DNA from: an uncultured Alistipes sp.
Lineage (GTDB): Bacteria; Bacteroidota; Bacteroidia; Bacteroidales; Rikenellaceae
Direction: 5' to 3'
DNA length: 64,000 nt
Assembly (NCBI GenBank): GCA_900770635.1
Contig: CAAGLB010000098.1
Location: 23,359 to 87,358 of the forward strand
Of the stretch, positions 1-8,854 are shown in pieces. Position numbers and translations under genes: made by a program. Numbering within the stretch: position 1 is the first letter of the stretch; every line of letters starts with the position of its first letter. A model generated the notes under the pieces. It saw nothing but the letters and a program-made list of their open reading frames with translations. It did not search any database and had not been told where the DNA came from.

Positions 1-465
1 GTACTGAACGTCAGCTACGCCCTCACCCTGCCATGTGAACCATACAGAGTTGAACTTAGTGATACCCTCCTCTGCAGACTCAGCAAGGAAAACCTCCTGA
101 GTAAACCAGTTTACCTCAGTAAGACCTGTAAGAGTAACAGTGATCTTAGCGTTGTCTGAATCATCATAACCCTTACCAGTAGCCTTTACGCGTACAGTGT
201 ACTCACCAGCGTTAAGATTCTCAAAAGTGTAAGAGAGCTCAGCTGTTGTGTAGTTCTTACCACCGAAGTTTACCACGTAAGCCTCAGCGCCAGAAACTGC
301 ATTCCAAGAGATAGTGAACGATGTCTCGGTGTGAGTCTCGCTCAACTCTGGAGTTGCAAGCTTACCACCCTGAACAGGACCGTCTGGAGTAGGATTTACT
401 GGCTCACAAGCAACGAATGCAAACATAGCAGTCAACACTGCCATCAAAGAAAAAATCTTTTTCAT
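1..465 (-). CDS. lipoprotein with fibronectin-III-like domain, partial (runs off left edge)
   Basis: The reading frame starts at an ATG at 465 and stays open to base 1, giving 155 codons; the C-terminus lies outside the window. The N-terminus (MKKIFSLMAVLTAMFAFVAC) is a typical Bacteroidetes lipoprotein signal with a lipobox Cys at residue 20. Residues about 36-95 (ATPELSETHTETSFTISWNA, then GAEAYVV and AGEYTVRVKATG) resemble a fibronectin type III or similar beta-sandwich module. It is presumably an envelope-anchored surface protein. No partner is visible. The function is unknown and the domain call rests on pattern only. Confidence 0.75.
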   Translation of the reverse strand, partial: MKKIFSLMAVLTAMFAFVACEPVNPTPDGPVQGGKLATPELSETHTETSFTISWNAVSGAEAYVVNFGGKNYTTAELSYTFENLNAGEYTVRVKATGKGYDDSDNAKITVTLTGLTEVNWFTQEVFLAESAEEGITKFNSVWFTWQGEGVADVQY

Positions 466-680
466 TTGTTTGTAAGTTTAATAAGTTATAAAAAATAAAA
501 GTTGTTGTCTTGGTTTTAAGCATCTACTTCGCACTTGGCAAGCTACAATATCGAACCATTCCCACCACACATCGAATATAGACACAATAATACGATGCGA
601 AGATAATCAAAATTTTCGAAACTCGAATAAAAGAGCATAAAAAAGTTGCTATTAGCGTGGTGGGTATGTGGATAGATAAG

Positions 681-770
681 CGGGGCAATGGGTTTCGATG
701 GGTTTCGATGAGGTTCGATGGGGTTCGATGTGATCGCATGGTAACTCATAATAACTCATAGTAACTCAAC
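681..770. repeat. decanucleotide tandem array (two unit families)
   Basis: Four consecutive 10-bp units of the type ggtttcgatg occupy 691-730, with degenerate units on both sides (681-690 and 731-740). They are followed by three units of the type gtaactcata (741-770). The exact 10-bp period keeps each unit on the same face of the helix. The array lies upstream of the lipoprotein that starts at 465. Short ORFs crossing it have no support as genes. The rest of 466-824 is AT-rich and shows nothing else I can name. Confidence 0.6.
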
Positions 771-824
771 AGCCACAGATATCAGTTGTAGTCAGAAGCC
801 GTGAGATGTGGTGCATCGAAAAAG

Positions 825-868
825 AAAATCCCGAGGGATAGTAGCAAGCCTACAGCCCTCGGGATTTT
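825..868 (-). terminator. hairpin, probable terminator of the OmpA-like gene
   Basis: Perfect 13-bp inverted repeat, aaaatcccgaggg (825-837) and ccctcgggatttt (856-868), with an 18-nt loop and A/T-rich ends. It lies downstream of the minus-strand gene ending at 1041. A second, similar hairpin is nearer that gene. Confidence 0.5.
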
Positions 869-952
869 ACTTGAGCGATGTGCCGCAGATTGCGGCTTAT
901 CACAACAAATAAATTTGTTGTTAGAAGGGGTTAGGCTTGGTCTATCACAAAA

Positions 953-998
953 GAAGATCCCCTCGGGATAGTACAAATAGTACAGCCCGAGGGGTCTT
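953..998 (-). terminator. second hairpin, probable terminator
   Basis: Inverted repeat aagatcccctcggg (953-966) and cccgaggggtctt (986-998). The sequence after it (gtgatgggccgag, then ccccttatcacaacaaa) resembles the sequence after the 825-868 hairpin (gcgatgtgccgcag, then cggcttatcacaacaaa). The two hairpins therefore look like a tandem duplication of about 120 bp. Confidence 0.55.
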
Positions 999-1040
999 GC
1001 TTTTAGTGATGGGCCGAGAATGACCCCTTATCACAACAAA

Positions 1041-2795
1041 TTACAACTGAATCTCGTTGCCAATATACTGACGCAAATTAACATCCTTCTGTGCACGCTC
1101 AGCATAAGAAGCATCCTTAGCAATAGCGTTCTTAAGCTCAGCAGTAGCAGCAGCCATGTCACCCTGCTTAGTAGCGATAACTGCACGGAGGTAGTCTGCA
1201 CGTGCGCTCTTATCGTTGGCGATAGCCTGCTTAGCAGCTGTGTAGTCAGCATTCATTGTTGCAGCAACAGCAGCATTGTAGCCGTCGAGCTGTGACTGTG
1301 CCTGAGCATAGTTACCCTCGGCAGCAGCAGCCAACGCCTTAGTCTCAGCTGATGCGCTACCTACATAGTTCTTAGCAGCCTCAGTGTTACCATTCATAAG
1401 GTTAACCAAAGCGAGGTTGTTGTTGATCTGTGAAGCGTTGCCACCAGCCTTAACAGCCTTAGCAAAAGCATCGGCAGCCTTCTCGCCCTCGCCAATAGTA
1501 GCATAAGCTACGCCAAGGTTGTTGTAGGCAATAGCGCTGTTATACTGCTTAGCAGCAGCATCCAACGCTGCGATCTTCTCGTCCAAAGTGAGCTTATCGC
1601 CAGCTGTGATGTGAAGAATCTCCTTCTCGTTGAGCTCAGCGAACTTACCCTCACGTACCAAAGCAGCCATCTCGTCATCGGTCTTACCTGTGATGTCTGA
1701 GCTGTTGATAAGCTGAGCACGACGAAGCTTAGGAAGAATGTCGTTCTTCAATGTGTCGTAAACCTGCGACATGTTCTTGATCTGGAGCTCACGGTCGGTT
1801 GATGAGTCGTAGCTGCGCAATACTGAGAGGATAACCTCCTTATCCTCCATGTCTGAAGCAGCAACCAACTCAGCGAAGCCGTCCCAGTCCTCACCGTATG
1901 ATGCAACATCGAGCTCGATGCCTACCTCCTTGAGAAGCTTCTCAGCAGCCTTACGACCAGACTCGCTACGCTTTGCAGAGAGCTTGTCGTTGAACTTCTC
2001 AGGACCATCAGGTGAAGCATAACCCTTAACATAGATATTCTGCTTTACATGATCGTTGTCCTTCTGCGCAACAGCATTCTGCTGGAAAGCATTGATCTCG
2101 TCGGTTGAAGCAGCCTTTGATGACAATGTTGATGAGTTGATCTCGTACATGTAGCTTGCCTTGGTCTCAACAGTGATAACATTCTGGTAGCCAGAAGTCA
2201 TTGTCTGCATTGCCAAAGCGTAGTCGAGGTCACGCTGCAAGGTATTGATACCCTGAGCGATAGTCAAGCCAAACTGACGCTTGAGCTCATCAGCCTCAGC
2301 ACCACCAGCAGCCAAAACCGTAGCCTCCTCCTCAGTAGGGATAAGACCAGTGTTAAGGTTTACCAAAGTAAACTCCTTGCACTTGCCCTTAGGGCACTTA
2401 ATCTCGGCACGAAGCTGAAGCTCGCTGCATGCCATACGCTCGTCGTAAGGGAACGACACGTGCATTGTGTACTCGCCGCCTGCAACGTTGTCGATAACAG
2501 TGTAGTTATCCTCAACCTTATTACCCTGGAAATACTGGGTTGTACCTGCTACCTCACCACCCTCGAATACGATAACTGGAGTTACCTTAACTACAGCTGT
2601 TGCGTCGTAGTACTTCTCTGGGAAGGTAATAGTGATATCGGCGTCAACCTTACCATTGTTAAGAACCAACACCTCAGGAGTGCAAGTAAGCTGCACATTG
2701 GCGCGATCCTTAGCCATCTTTGTGAAACAGTCGCAGCTTGTGAGAAGCAGAACTGCTGAGGTGAGCACAAGGCTCATCTTAAAAAGATTCTTCAT
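1041..2795 (-). CDS. OmpA-family lipoprotein with TPR-like C-terminal repeats
   Basis: 584 aa from the ATG at 2795. An upstream TTG at 2804 is in frame but less likely, because MKNLFKMSLVLTSAVLLLTSC is a complete lipoprotein signal. Residues about 20-190 form a beta-rich region. Around residues 255-320 there is an OmpA-like peptidoglycan-binding signature (YVKGYASPDG, then KLSAKRSESGRKAAEKL). After residue about 420 an Ala-rich helical region reads like tetratricopeptide repeats (AYNNLGVAYATIGEGEKAAD and similar). It is probably anchored in the outer membrane and contacts peptidoglycan. It lies downstream of pnp on the same strand, about 107 bp away, and is followed by two hairpins. Related Bacteroidetes proteins are mostly uncharacterised. 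Confidence 0.85.
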   Translation of the reverse strand: MKNLFKMSLVLTSAVLLLTSCDCFTKMAKDRANVQLTCTPEVLVLNNGKVDADITITFPEKYYDATAVVKVTPVIVFEGGEVAGTTQYFQGNKVEDNYTVIDNVAGGEYTMHVSFPYDERMACSELQLRAEIKCPKGKCKEFTLVNLNTGLIPTEEEATVLAAGGAEADELKRQFGLTIAQGINTLQRDLDYALAMQTMTSGYQNVITVETKASYMYEINSSTLSSKAASTDEINAFQQNAVAQKDNDHVKQNIYVKGYASPDGPEKFNDKLSAKRSESGRKAAEKLLKEVGIELDVASYGEDWDGFAELVAASDMEDKEVILSVLRSYDSSTDRELQIKNMSQVYDTLKNDILPKLRRAQLINSSDITGKTDDEMAALVREGKFAELNEKEILHITAGDKLTLDEKIAALDAAAKQYNSAIAYNNLGVAYATIGEGEKAADAFAKAVKAGGNASQINNNLALVNLMNGNTEAAKNYVGSASAETKALAAAAEGNYAQAQSQLDGYNAAVAATMNADYTAAKQAIANDKSARADYLRAVIATKQGDMAAATAELKNAIAKDASYAERAQKDVNLRQYIGNEIQL

Positions 2796-2902
2796 AGACG
2801 TCAAAAAATTTGTTATTGTTTATTATCTTCTATTTTGCACTTTTATATCAACGCTCCACACCACATATTATTATATATATATATGGTGTAGAACGCTAAA
2901 AT

Positions 2903-5140
2903 TTATCGACGCTCACGACGTGGACCACGCTGCTCACGCTTCTCGCCACCCTCACGGTGCTCACGAGGCTTGTGCTCACGAGGCTCACGCTCTACCCAAC
3001 CCTCAGGCTTAGGCAACAACGCCTTGCGTGAGAGCTTAAGCTTGCCAGTCTTTGCATCCTTAGCGATGAGCTTAACCTCGATCATATCGCCCTCCTTAAG
3101 GCCTGTCTCCTCCATAGTCTCGAAACGCTTGTAGTCGATCTCCGAAATGTGGAGCAAAGCATCCTTACCTGGCAAAATCTCGACAAAAGCACCGAAGTCT
3201 ACGATAGAGCGAATCTTACCATTGTAAGTCTCGCCAATCTCTGGAACAGCAACAATAGCCTTAACACGTGCCAAAGCAGCATCCAACGACTCCTTATTCT
3301 GGCCGAAGATGTCAACGATACCCTTCTCGTCAACCTCAGTGATAGTGATAGTTGTGCCAGTAGTCTTCTGAATCTCCTGGATAACCTTACCACCAGGGCC
3401 GATAACAGCACCGATGAACTCCTGAGGAATTGATATCTGAACGATACGAGGTACAAATGGTTTGTAGTCCTCGCGTGGCTCAGCGATAGTCTCAACCAAC
3501 TTATCCAAGATGTGAAGACGGCCCTGACGTGCCTGCTCCAAAGCCTTAGACAAAACCTCGTATGACAAACCATCAACCTTGATATCCATCTGTGTTGCAG
3601 TGATACCATCACGTGTACCTGTAACCTTGAAGTCCATGTCGCCCAAGTGATCCTCGTCGCCAAGGATATCAGACAACACTGCCCAACGGCCAGTAGCCGA
3701 GTCAGAGATAAGACCCATAGCGATACCTGACACTGGCTTACGAAGCTTAACACCAGCGTCCATGAGTGCCAAAGTACCAGCACATACAGTAGCCATAGAT
3801 GATGAGCCGTTAGACTCCAAAATATCTGATACTACACGTACTGCATAAGGATTCTCCTCGCCAAGTGGCACCATAGGCTTCAACGCACGCCATGCCAAGT
3901 GGCCGTGACCAATCTCACGACGGCTCAAGCCACGTGCTGGACGTGCCTCGCCAGTAGAGAATGGAGGGAAGTTGTAGTGCAAAACGAACTGCTCGCTGCC
4001 CTGAACCAAAACCTCGTCCTTCTGCTTCTCATCGAGCTTAGTACCAAGAGTTACTGTTGTGAGCGACTGAGTCTCGCCACGAGTAAAGATTGCAGAACCA
4101 TGTGCGCATGGCAAGTAGTCGATCTCGCACCAGATAGGACGAATCTCATCAGTGCGACGGCCATCCAAACGCTTACCCTCGTCGAGGATCATGTTACGCA
4201 TAGCCTTCTTCTGAACATCGTCGTGGAAGTACTTGTGGATAAGTGGAGCCTTCTCCTCGAGCTCCTCCTCAGTGAAGCGTGATGCGAACTCAGCCTCCAA
4301 AGCATCGAAGGCCTCAGCACGCTCGTGCTTCATAGTGCCGCTTGTAGCGATAGCGTATGCCTTGTCGTAGAGCTCAGTGATGATAGTCTGACGGAGCTCC
4401 TCGTCGTTAGTCTCGTGGCAGTACTCACGCTTAACATCCTTACCAAGCTCCTTCATAAGCTCGATCTGAACAGCGCAGTGCTTCTTAATCTCCTCGTGAG
4501 CGAACTTGATAGCGCCAAGCATAACCTCCTCAGACACCTCGTTCATCTCACCCTCAACCATCAAGATATTGTCGATAGTACCACCTACCATGATGTCGAG
4601 GTCAGCCTCCTTCATAGCCTCGAAGCCAGGGTTGATGACATACTCGCCACCGATACGTGCTACACGCACCTCAGAGATAGGGCCACCGAATGGAATGTCT
4701 GATACTGCCAAAGCAGCCGATGCAGCCAAACCAGCCAACGCATCAGGCTGAATATCCTTCTCAGCCGAGATAAGGTTTACAGTAACGAAAACCTCGGCAT
4801 GATAATCTGCGGGGAACAATGGACGCAAGGCACGGTCGATAAGACGTGCAACCAAAATCTCAGAGTCACCAGCCTTACCCTCACGCTTCATGAAACCACC
4901 AGGGAAGCGGCCACATGAGGCATACTTCTCCTTATACTCAACCTGCAAAGGCATGAAATCGGTTCCCTCCTTAGCATCCTTAGCGGCAACAACAGTACCT
5001 AAAAGCATTGTGTCGCCCATACGAACAACCACCGAACCATCAGCCTGCTTAGCAAGCTTACCTGTCTCAATCATAATCTCACGACCATCGGCCAAAGTGA
5101 TTGTCTTCTGTACAGCATTGTACAACTTGTTTGCTTCCAT
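2903..5140 (-). CDS. pnp: polyribonucleotide nucleotidyltransferase (PNPase)
   Basis: 745 aa, close to the usual length of about 700-750. It catalyses phosphate-dependent 3'-5' degradation of RNA in the cytoplasm. The domain order is standard: a first RNase PH domain (GREIMIETGKLAKQADGSVV), an alpha-helical linker, a second catalytic RNase PH domain with the FSTGEARPARGLSRREIGHG stretch, a KH domain (IGPGGKVIQEIQ near residue 570) and an S1 domain (GAFVEILPGKDALLHISEID near residue 650). The C-terminus has an extra Arg/Glu/His-rich tail of about 35 residues, probably for RNA contact. It lies just downstream of rpsO, as in many bacteria, but with a hairpin between them. Confidence 0.98.
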   Translation of the reverse strand: MEANKLYNAVQKTITLADGREIMIETGKLAKQADGSVVVRMGDTMLLGTVVAAKDAKEGTDFMPLQVEYKEKYASCGRFPGGFMKREGKAGDSEILVARLIDRALRPLFPADYHAEVFVTVNLISAEKDIQPDALAGLAASAALAVSDIPFGGPISEVRVARIGGEYVINPGFEAMKEADLDIMVGGTIDNILMVEGEMNEVSEEVMLGAIKFAHEEIKKHCAVQIELMKELGKDVKREYCHETNDEELRQTIITELYDKAYAIATSGTMKHERAEAFDALEAEFASRFTEEELEEKAPLIHKYFHDDVQKKAMRNMILDEGKRLDGRRTDEIRPIWCEIDYLPCAHGSAIFTRGETQSLTTVTLGTKLDEKQKDEVLVQGSEQFVLHYNFPPFSTGEARPARGLSRREIGHGHLAWRALKPMVPLGEENPYAVRVVSDILESNGSSSMATVCAGTLALMDAGVKLRKPVSGIAMGLISDSATGRWAVLSDILGDEDHLGDMDFKVTGTRDGITATQMDIKVDGLSYEVLSKALEQARQGRLHILDKLVETIAEPREDYKPFVPRIVQISIPQEFIGAVIGPGGKVIQEIQKTTGTTITITEVDEKGIVDIFGQNKESLDAALARVKAIVAVPEIGETYNGKIRSIVDFGAFVEILPGKDALLHISEIDYKRFETMEETGLKEGDMIEVKLIAKDAKTGKLKLSRKALLPKPEGWVEREPREHKPREHREGGEKREQRGPRRERR

Positions 5141-5202
5141 AAATCTTTTAAAAAACCTCTAAAAAAACGTCAAATATATTTCTAAATCATTGATTCACAC
5201 GT

Positions 5203-5237
5203 AAATGAAGGCAATACCGAGGCATTGCCTTCATTTT
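5203..5237 (-). terminator. rpsO-pnp intercistronic hairpin
   Basis: Inverted repeat aaatgaaggcaat (5203-5215) and attgccttcattt (5224-5236), directly after the rpsO stop. It is a terminator, or a partial terminator or processing site, between rpsO and pnp. In enterobacteria this junction is an RNase-processed autoregulatory site of pnp; whether that holds here is unknown. Confidence 0.75.
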
Positions 5238-5247
5238 CTGCACACTC

Positions 5248-5517
5248 TTACTTACGGAGGTTAAGAGTCTTAAGAATCGCGCGGTAACGCTCGATATCAA
5301 CCTCCTTCAAGTACATAAGCAACTTACGACGCTTACCTACAAGACGCAACAACGAACGCTGCGTACCGTAGTCGTGACGGTTGCTCTTCATGTGCTCGGT
5401 AAGGTGGTTGATACGATAAGTGAATAACGCGATCTGGCTCTCGGGTGAGCCTGTGTCGGTTGTAGACTTGCCGTACTGGCCAAACAACTCCTGCTTCTTC
5501 TCAGGTGTCAAATACAT
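5248..5517 (-). CDS. rpsO: 30S ribosomal protein S15
   Basis: 89 aa, the standard length for S15, a primary 16S rRNA-binding protein of the small subunit platform. The conserved S15 core is clear: TGSPESQIALFTYRINHLTE near residue 20, HMKSNRHDYGTQRSLLRLVG near residue 40 and KRRKLLMYLK near residue 62. A strong promoter lies about 110 bp upstream and a hairpin separates it from pnp downstream. Confidence 0.98.
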   Translation of the reverse strand: MYLTPEKKQELFGQYGKSTTDTGSPESQIALFTYRINHLTEHMKSNRHDYGTQRSLLRLVGKRRKLLMYLKEVDIERYRAILKTLNLRK

Positions 5518-5625
5518 AATTTTAAAGTTTTATGGCACGCATCCCACTCATTTCCCGAGGACTACGCACCTGGTTGCGCTCTACGACAGATCATCCTTAC
5601 CTTAGATCCTGCCAGAACGTGCGGC

Positions 5626-5656
5626 AAAGATAGATATTATTTCCGTAACAGCAAAG
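5626..5656 (-). promoter_or_regulatory. rpsO promoter
   Basis: On the minus strand there is a TTTG -33 box (5653-5656), a 19-nt spacer and a TATCTTTG -7 box (5626-5633), an ideal Bacteroidetes housekeeping promoter. It leaves an untranslated leader of roughly 100 nt before the rpsO ATG at 5517. Confidence 0.8.
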
Positions 5657-5972
5657 ACTTTTTCTAAGAAAAAGAATATTTTTCTCAAATAATTTTACAT
5701 TTTTCTCGAAAACATTTATCCAACGGATCAAACCCACATAACATCGTTGCAACAAACCGCAATATCCACAGCACCAAAATCAAATATTTTTATTCTTTAT
5801 ATACTATATTTTATCTATATTTTTAAACATTTTCACATATTCAATGACAATATTCATAAATTTCCCAAAGTGACATTTTGAACATTTATTCATAAATATT
5901 GGAATTTTTCGAGTGAATATAGTAGAAAATTATAAATTTTCACTACCTTTGTTGGTCAATTAACATTTCACG
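5657..5972. other. AT-rich divergent intergenic region
   Basis: No gene is visible. The region is strongly AT-rich with runs of A and T. A candidate -7 box TACCTTTG (5944-5951) precedes the ATG at 5973 on the plus strand, but no good -33 box is spaced correctly upstream of it. Confidence 0.5.
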
Positions 5973-6992
5973 ATGCAAATGATTAGGAGAATCACAACCC
6001 ATATACTACTCTCAGCGATGCTCTTAGCAGCTACCCTACTCGGTGGTTGTCAAGGTCATTCGACTCGCTACGTAGTTGTAGACGGGTTAGCATTGGGCAC
6101 ATTTGCTCAGGTAAAGTGTTCTTCCGAGATTAGCCAATCGGAAATATCAGAAATCATCAGCAACATCGACAACAAGGCAAAACTCTCGATGTCTATCTTC
6201 GACAACCAGTCGCTACTCTCAAAGATCAACACAAACGAGTGCGACTCGCTCGATTGTCACATAGCGACAAACCTCGAATTGGCAAAACGCTACTACGAGC
6301 TTAGCAACGGCTACTACGACGTTACGGTGAAGCCACTTACATCGGCATGGGGATTTGCCCAGAAGGATGACCAGATGGAGCAGCCAAACATCGACTCGCT
6401 GCTCGAGTTTGTAGGTTTCGACAAGTTGCAGATCACAGGCACCAAACTTAGTAAAAGTGACAGCCGTGTGCAAATCGACCTCAACTCAGTAGCCAAAGGC
6501 TATGTCGTTGACCTTGTTGCCGAGGAGCTCGAGAAGCGTGGCGTCGAGAGCTACATGGTAAACATCGGTGGCGAGATACGCTGCAAGGGAACTAATAGCG
6601 AGGGTGCTGATTGGCACATCGGCATCGAAACACCATACGACGGCAACTTCGAGCAGAATGCCATCGAGAAGATTATCCCAGTGGCAAATTGTGCCGTAGC
6701 AACATCGGGCAACTATCGACGATTCTACACAACGCAGGATGGTCTGAAAGTGTGCCACACGATAAACCCCAAGACAGGATACAGCGTACTTAGCAACCTA
6801 CTCTCGGCAACAGTCGTAGCACCAACATGTGCTGAGGCCGATGCCGCAGCCACCATGTTTATGGCTATGGGCTCGGAGGGTGGCGCCTTGGAGTTGGCCA
6901 AGCGTTGCGAGGCTGAGTATGGCTGGAGCTACTACTTCATATATGCTGATGGCGAGAGATACCGTATCGAGGCATCGGCAAAGTTTAGATAG
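5973..6992 (+). CDS. apbE: FAD:protein FMN transferase (ApbE family), lipoprotein
   Basis: 339 aa. ApbE proteins attach FMN from FAD to Thr/Ser of target flavoproteins such as NqrB/NqrC/RnfG, on the outer face of the cytoplasmic membrane. The N-terminus is a lipoprotein signal ending in LLGGC (Cys about 27). Family motifs are visible: DLNSVAKGYVVDLVAEEL near residue 172, the flavin-binding MVNIGGEIRCKG near residue 195, VATSGNYRRF near residue 243 and the catalytic HTINPKTGYS near residue 263. It begins a plus-strand run with a lipid-kinase gene 2 bp later and an AraC regulator after that. No flavoprotein target is encoded nearby. Confidence 0.93.
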   Translation: MQMIRRITTHILLSAMLLAATLLGGCQGHSTRYVVVDGLALGTFAQVKCSSEISQSEISEIISNIDNKAKLSMSIFDNQSLLSKINTNECDSLDCHIATNLELAKRYYELSNGYYDVTVKPLTSAWGFAQKDDQMEQPNIDSLLEFVGFDKLQITGTKLSKSDSRVQIDLNSVAKGYVVDLVAEELEKRGVESYMVNIGGEIRCKGTNSEGADWHIGIETPYDGNFEQNAIEKIIPVANCAVATSGNYRRFYTTQDGLKVCHTINPKTGYSVLSNLLSATVVAPTCAEADAAATMFMAMGSEGGALELAKRCEAEYGWSYYFIYADGERYRIEASAKFR

Positions 6993-6994
6993 AA

Positions 6995-7846
6995 ATGAAG
7001 GGGTTAATGCTATACAACAGCAGGGCTGGCAAAGGACGTTTGCGTAGCCACATCGACGCCATTGTTGAGATATTCAACAACGAGGGCATCGAGCTATGCA
7101 CCAAGCTCATCGAGTTTGACAAAAACCCATTTGATGGCCACGAGGATGTCGACTTGGTTGTTGTGTGCGGTGGTGATGGCACCATCAACTTTGTTGTTAA
7201 CATGATGCGCAACAAGGGTATCAACCCACAGATGGGCATAATACCCGCAGGCACAGCCAACGACTTTGCCTCGGCAATAGGCATGAAGCGTGGCATACTA
7301 CACTCGGCCCGCCAGATAGCCTGTGGCACAGAACAAAAGGTGGATTGTGGCGTGGTCAATGGGCGATACTTTGTCAACGTCTTTAGCTTTGGAGTGCTGA
7401 CCACAACATCGCACTTCACAAGCGACAAGGAGAAAAAGCTGATCGGCAAGCTCGCCTACGTGCGTGTTGGCATTAAGGATATTATCGGCATGCACAACAT
7501 ACCGCTACACATCGAGGCCGATGGCTCAACACTCGACATCGATGCTGTGATGTGCTTGGTGTTTAACGGCAATAGCGCAGGGCAGTTTAAGCTTGCCCCC
7601 TATGCTAAGATTGATGATGGCATGCTCGACGTGTTTGTATTGGAGCACCATAGCGGCATCGCCACATGTGCCAATATGCTTGGCCACCTTATGGGCACAA
7701 AGCCCGAGGCCATACACCACATACGCTGCCGAGATCTGGTGATAAATTCGTCGATTGACGAGCCCTCAGATGTTGATGGCGAGCCAGGACCACACTTCCC
7801 AATGCATGTGCGTTGCGAGGCGAAGGCACTACGAATAAGACGCTAA
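6995..7846 (+). CDS. diacylglycerol/lipid kinase family protein (YegS/BmrU-like)
   Basis: 283 aa, typical for the family. It is an ATP-dependent kinase of lipid or sphingoid substrates. The catalytic-domain signatures are VVCGGDGTINFVVNMM near residue 55 and GIIPAGTANDFASAIG near residue 80. The C-terminal part carries the family's second beta-domain (NGNSAGQFKLAPYAKIDDGM near residue 190; DVDGEPGP near residue 262). It starts 2 bp after apbE and ends 16 bp before the AraC gene, so it is probably co-transcribed with both. The window contains a second paralogue at 14906-15895. The true substrate cannot be read from sequence. Confidence 0.88.
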   Translation: MKGLMLYNSRAGKGRLRSHIDAIVEIFNNEGIELCTKLIEFDKNPFDGHEDVDLVVVCGGDGTINFVVNMMRNKGINPQMGIIPAGTANDFASAIGMKRGILHSARQIACGTEQKVDCGVVNGRYFVNVFSFGVLTTTSHFTSDKEKKLIGKLAYVRVGIKDIIGMHNIPLHIEADGSTLDIDAVMCLVFNGNSAGQFKLAPYAKIDDGMLDVFVLEHHSGIATCANMLGHLMGTKPEAIHHIRCRDLVINSSIDEPSDVDGEPGPHFPMHVRCEAKALRIRR

Positions 7847-7862
7847 AGAAAAAGCTAAATAA

Positions 7863-8822
7863 ATGAAGCAGGATGGAATTAAGCGAGCTTCGATTGACAA
7901 GCTCAAATCACGATTCGAGACAGCATACTACTCGGAGGATATGGTAATCACTCCGTTGGTTATGTTTCGAGAACTCGACGACCTGACAGCACTCATCCAG
8001 GGTGTGTCGATTGGTGTGACTGTGAGTGGCACTGCCAAGATAAAGATCAACGGCAAGCTCCACGAGTTGCGCCCAAACACCCTATTTATCTTCAACGAGA
8101 ATACTGTTATCGAGCAGGTGAAGGCCTCGATACGTTCGTCGGGATATATGATCACCTACTCACGACAGTATCTCAACAGCATTCATGTCGACACCCAGGA
8201 CCTAATATCTATATATCATGGCTTCTTGGACGAGCCATGTGTGCAGATTGAGCCTCAGGAGGCAGCATACATCCACGACATATCGAAGCTCATGCGCTCG
8301 GTATTGTGCGACTACGCCCCTACTGCCAACCGTGACAAGATCATAGCATCGCTATTCGCAGCAATGTTCCACTACGTAATGGGCATATTGCAGCAGCATA
8401 GCGCAACAGGCACAAGCAGCGTGAGCAACCGCACCGACGAGCTATTCAACCTATTCCTCGACCTTTTACGCGAGCACTGTAGCACCGAGCGTAGCGTGGA
8501 GTTCTATGCCTCAAAAATGGGCATCACACCAAAATACCTGTCGCTAATCCTCAAGAAGAAGAGCGGCCGCAACGCCTCGAAGCTCATCGACGAGGCAGTA
8601 GTCTACGAGGCTAAGCGACTGTTGAAATACTCGGGCCTAAGCATCCAGGAGATTGCCACAAAGCTCAACTTCGCATCGCAATCCTTCTTTGGCAAATACT
8701 TCAAGCAGCGAGTAGGTGTATCGCCCTCACGCTACAAGGTATGGAATGGTCGCACCGAGGAGAGCATAATAAACGACAGCTCGATATTCACCGACGACAC
8801 ACTCACAGACAATAACAAATAA
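7863..8822 (+). CDS. AraC-family transcriptional regulator
   Basis: 319 aa. The N-terminal 180 residues form a cupin-like sensing domain (VSGTAKIKINGKLHELRPNT near residue 55). The C-terminus carries the two helix-turn-helix motifs of AraC proteins, ending in the signature SIQEIATKLNFASQSFFGKY followed by FKQRVGVSPSRYK (about residues 258-295). It is the last of three closely spaced genes and sits 32 bp before the DsbD-like gene. Its inducer and targets are unknown; the neighbouring dsbD-like gene is a possible target. Confidence 0.92.
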   Translation: MKQDGIKRASIDKLKSRFETAYYSEDMVITPLVMFRELDDLTALIQGVSIGVTVSGTAKIKINGKLHELRPNTLFIFNENTVIEQVKASIRSSGYMITYSRQYLNSIHVDTQDLISIYHGFLDEPCVQIEPQEAAYIHDISKLMRSVLCDYAPTANRDKIIASLFAAMFHYVMGILQQHSATGTSSVSNRTDELFNLFLDLLREHCSTERSVEFYASKMGITPKYLSLILKKKSGRNASKLIDEAVVYEAKRLLKYSGLSIQEIATKLNFASQSFFGKYFKQRVGVSPSRYKVWNGRTEESIINDSSIFTDDTLTDNNK

Positions 8823-8854
8823 TTACTTTATAACATTAACACAATTTTAATTTT

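Noticed and set aside
681..770. Possible CRISPR-like array
   Set aside because: Units are 10 bp and contiguous, with no spacers and no cas genes nearby. No CRISPR array was found anywhere in the window.
4325..4702. 125-aa plus-strand frame inside pnp, and other long antisense frames in pnp, pepD and surface genes
   Set aside because: They are shadows of well-supported genes with strong codon bias; no signals of their own.
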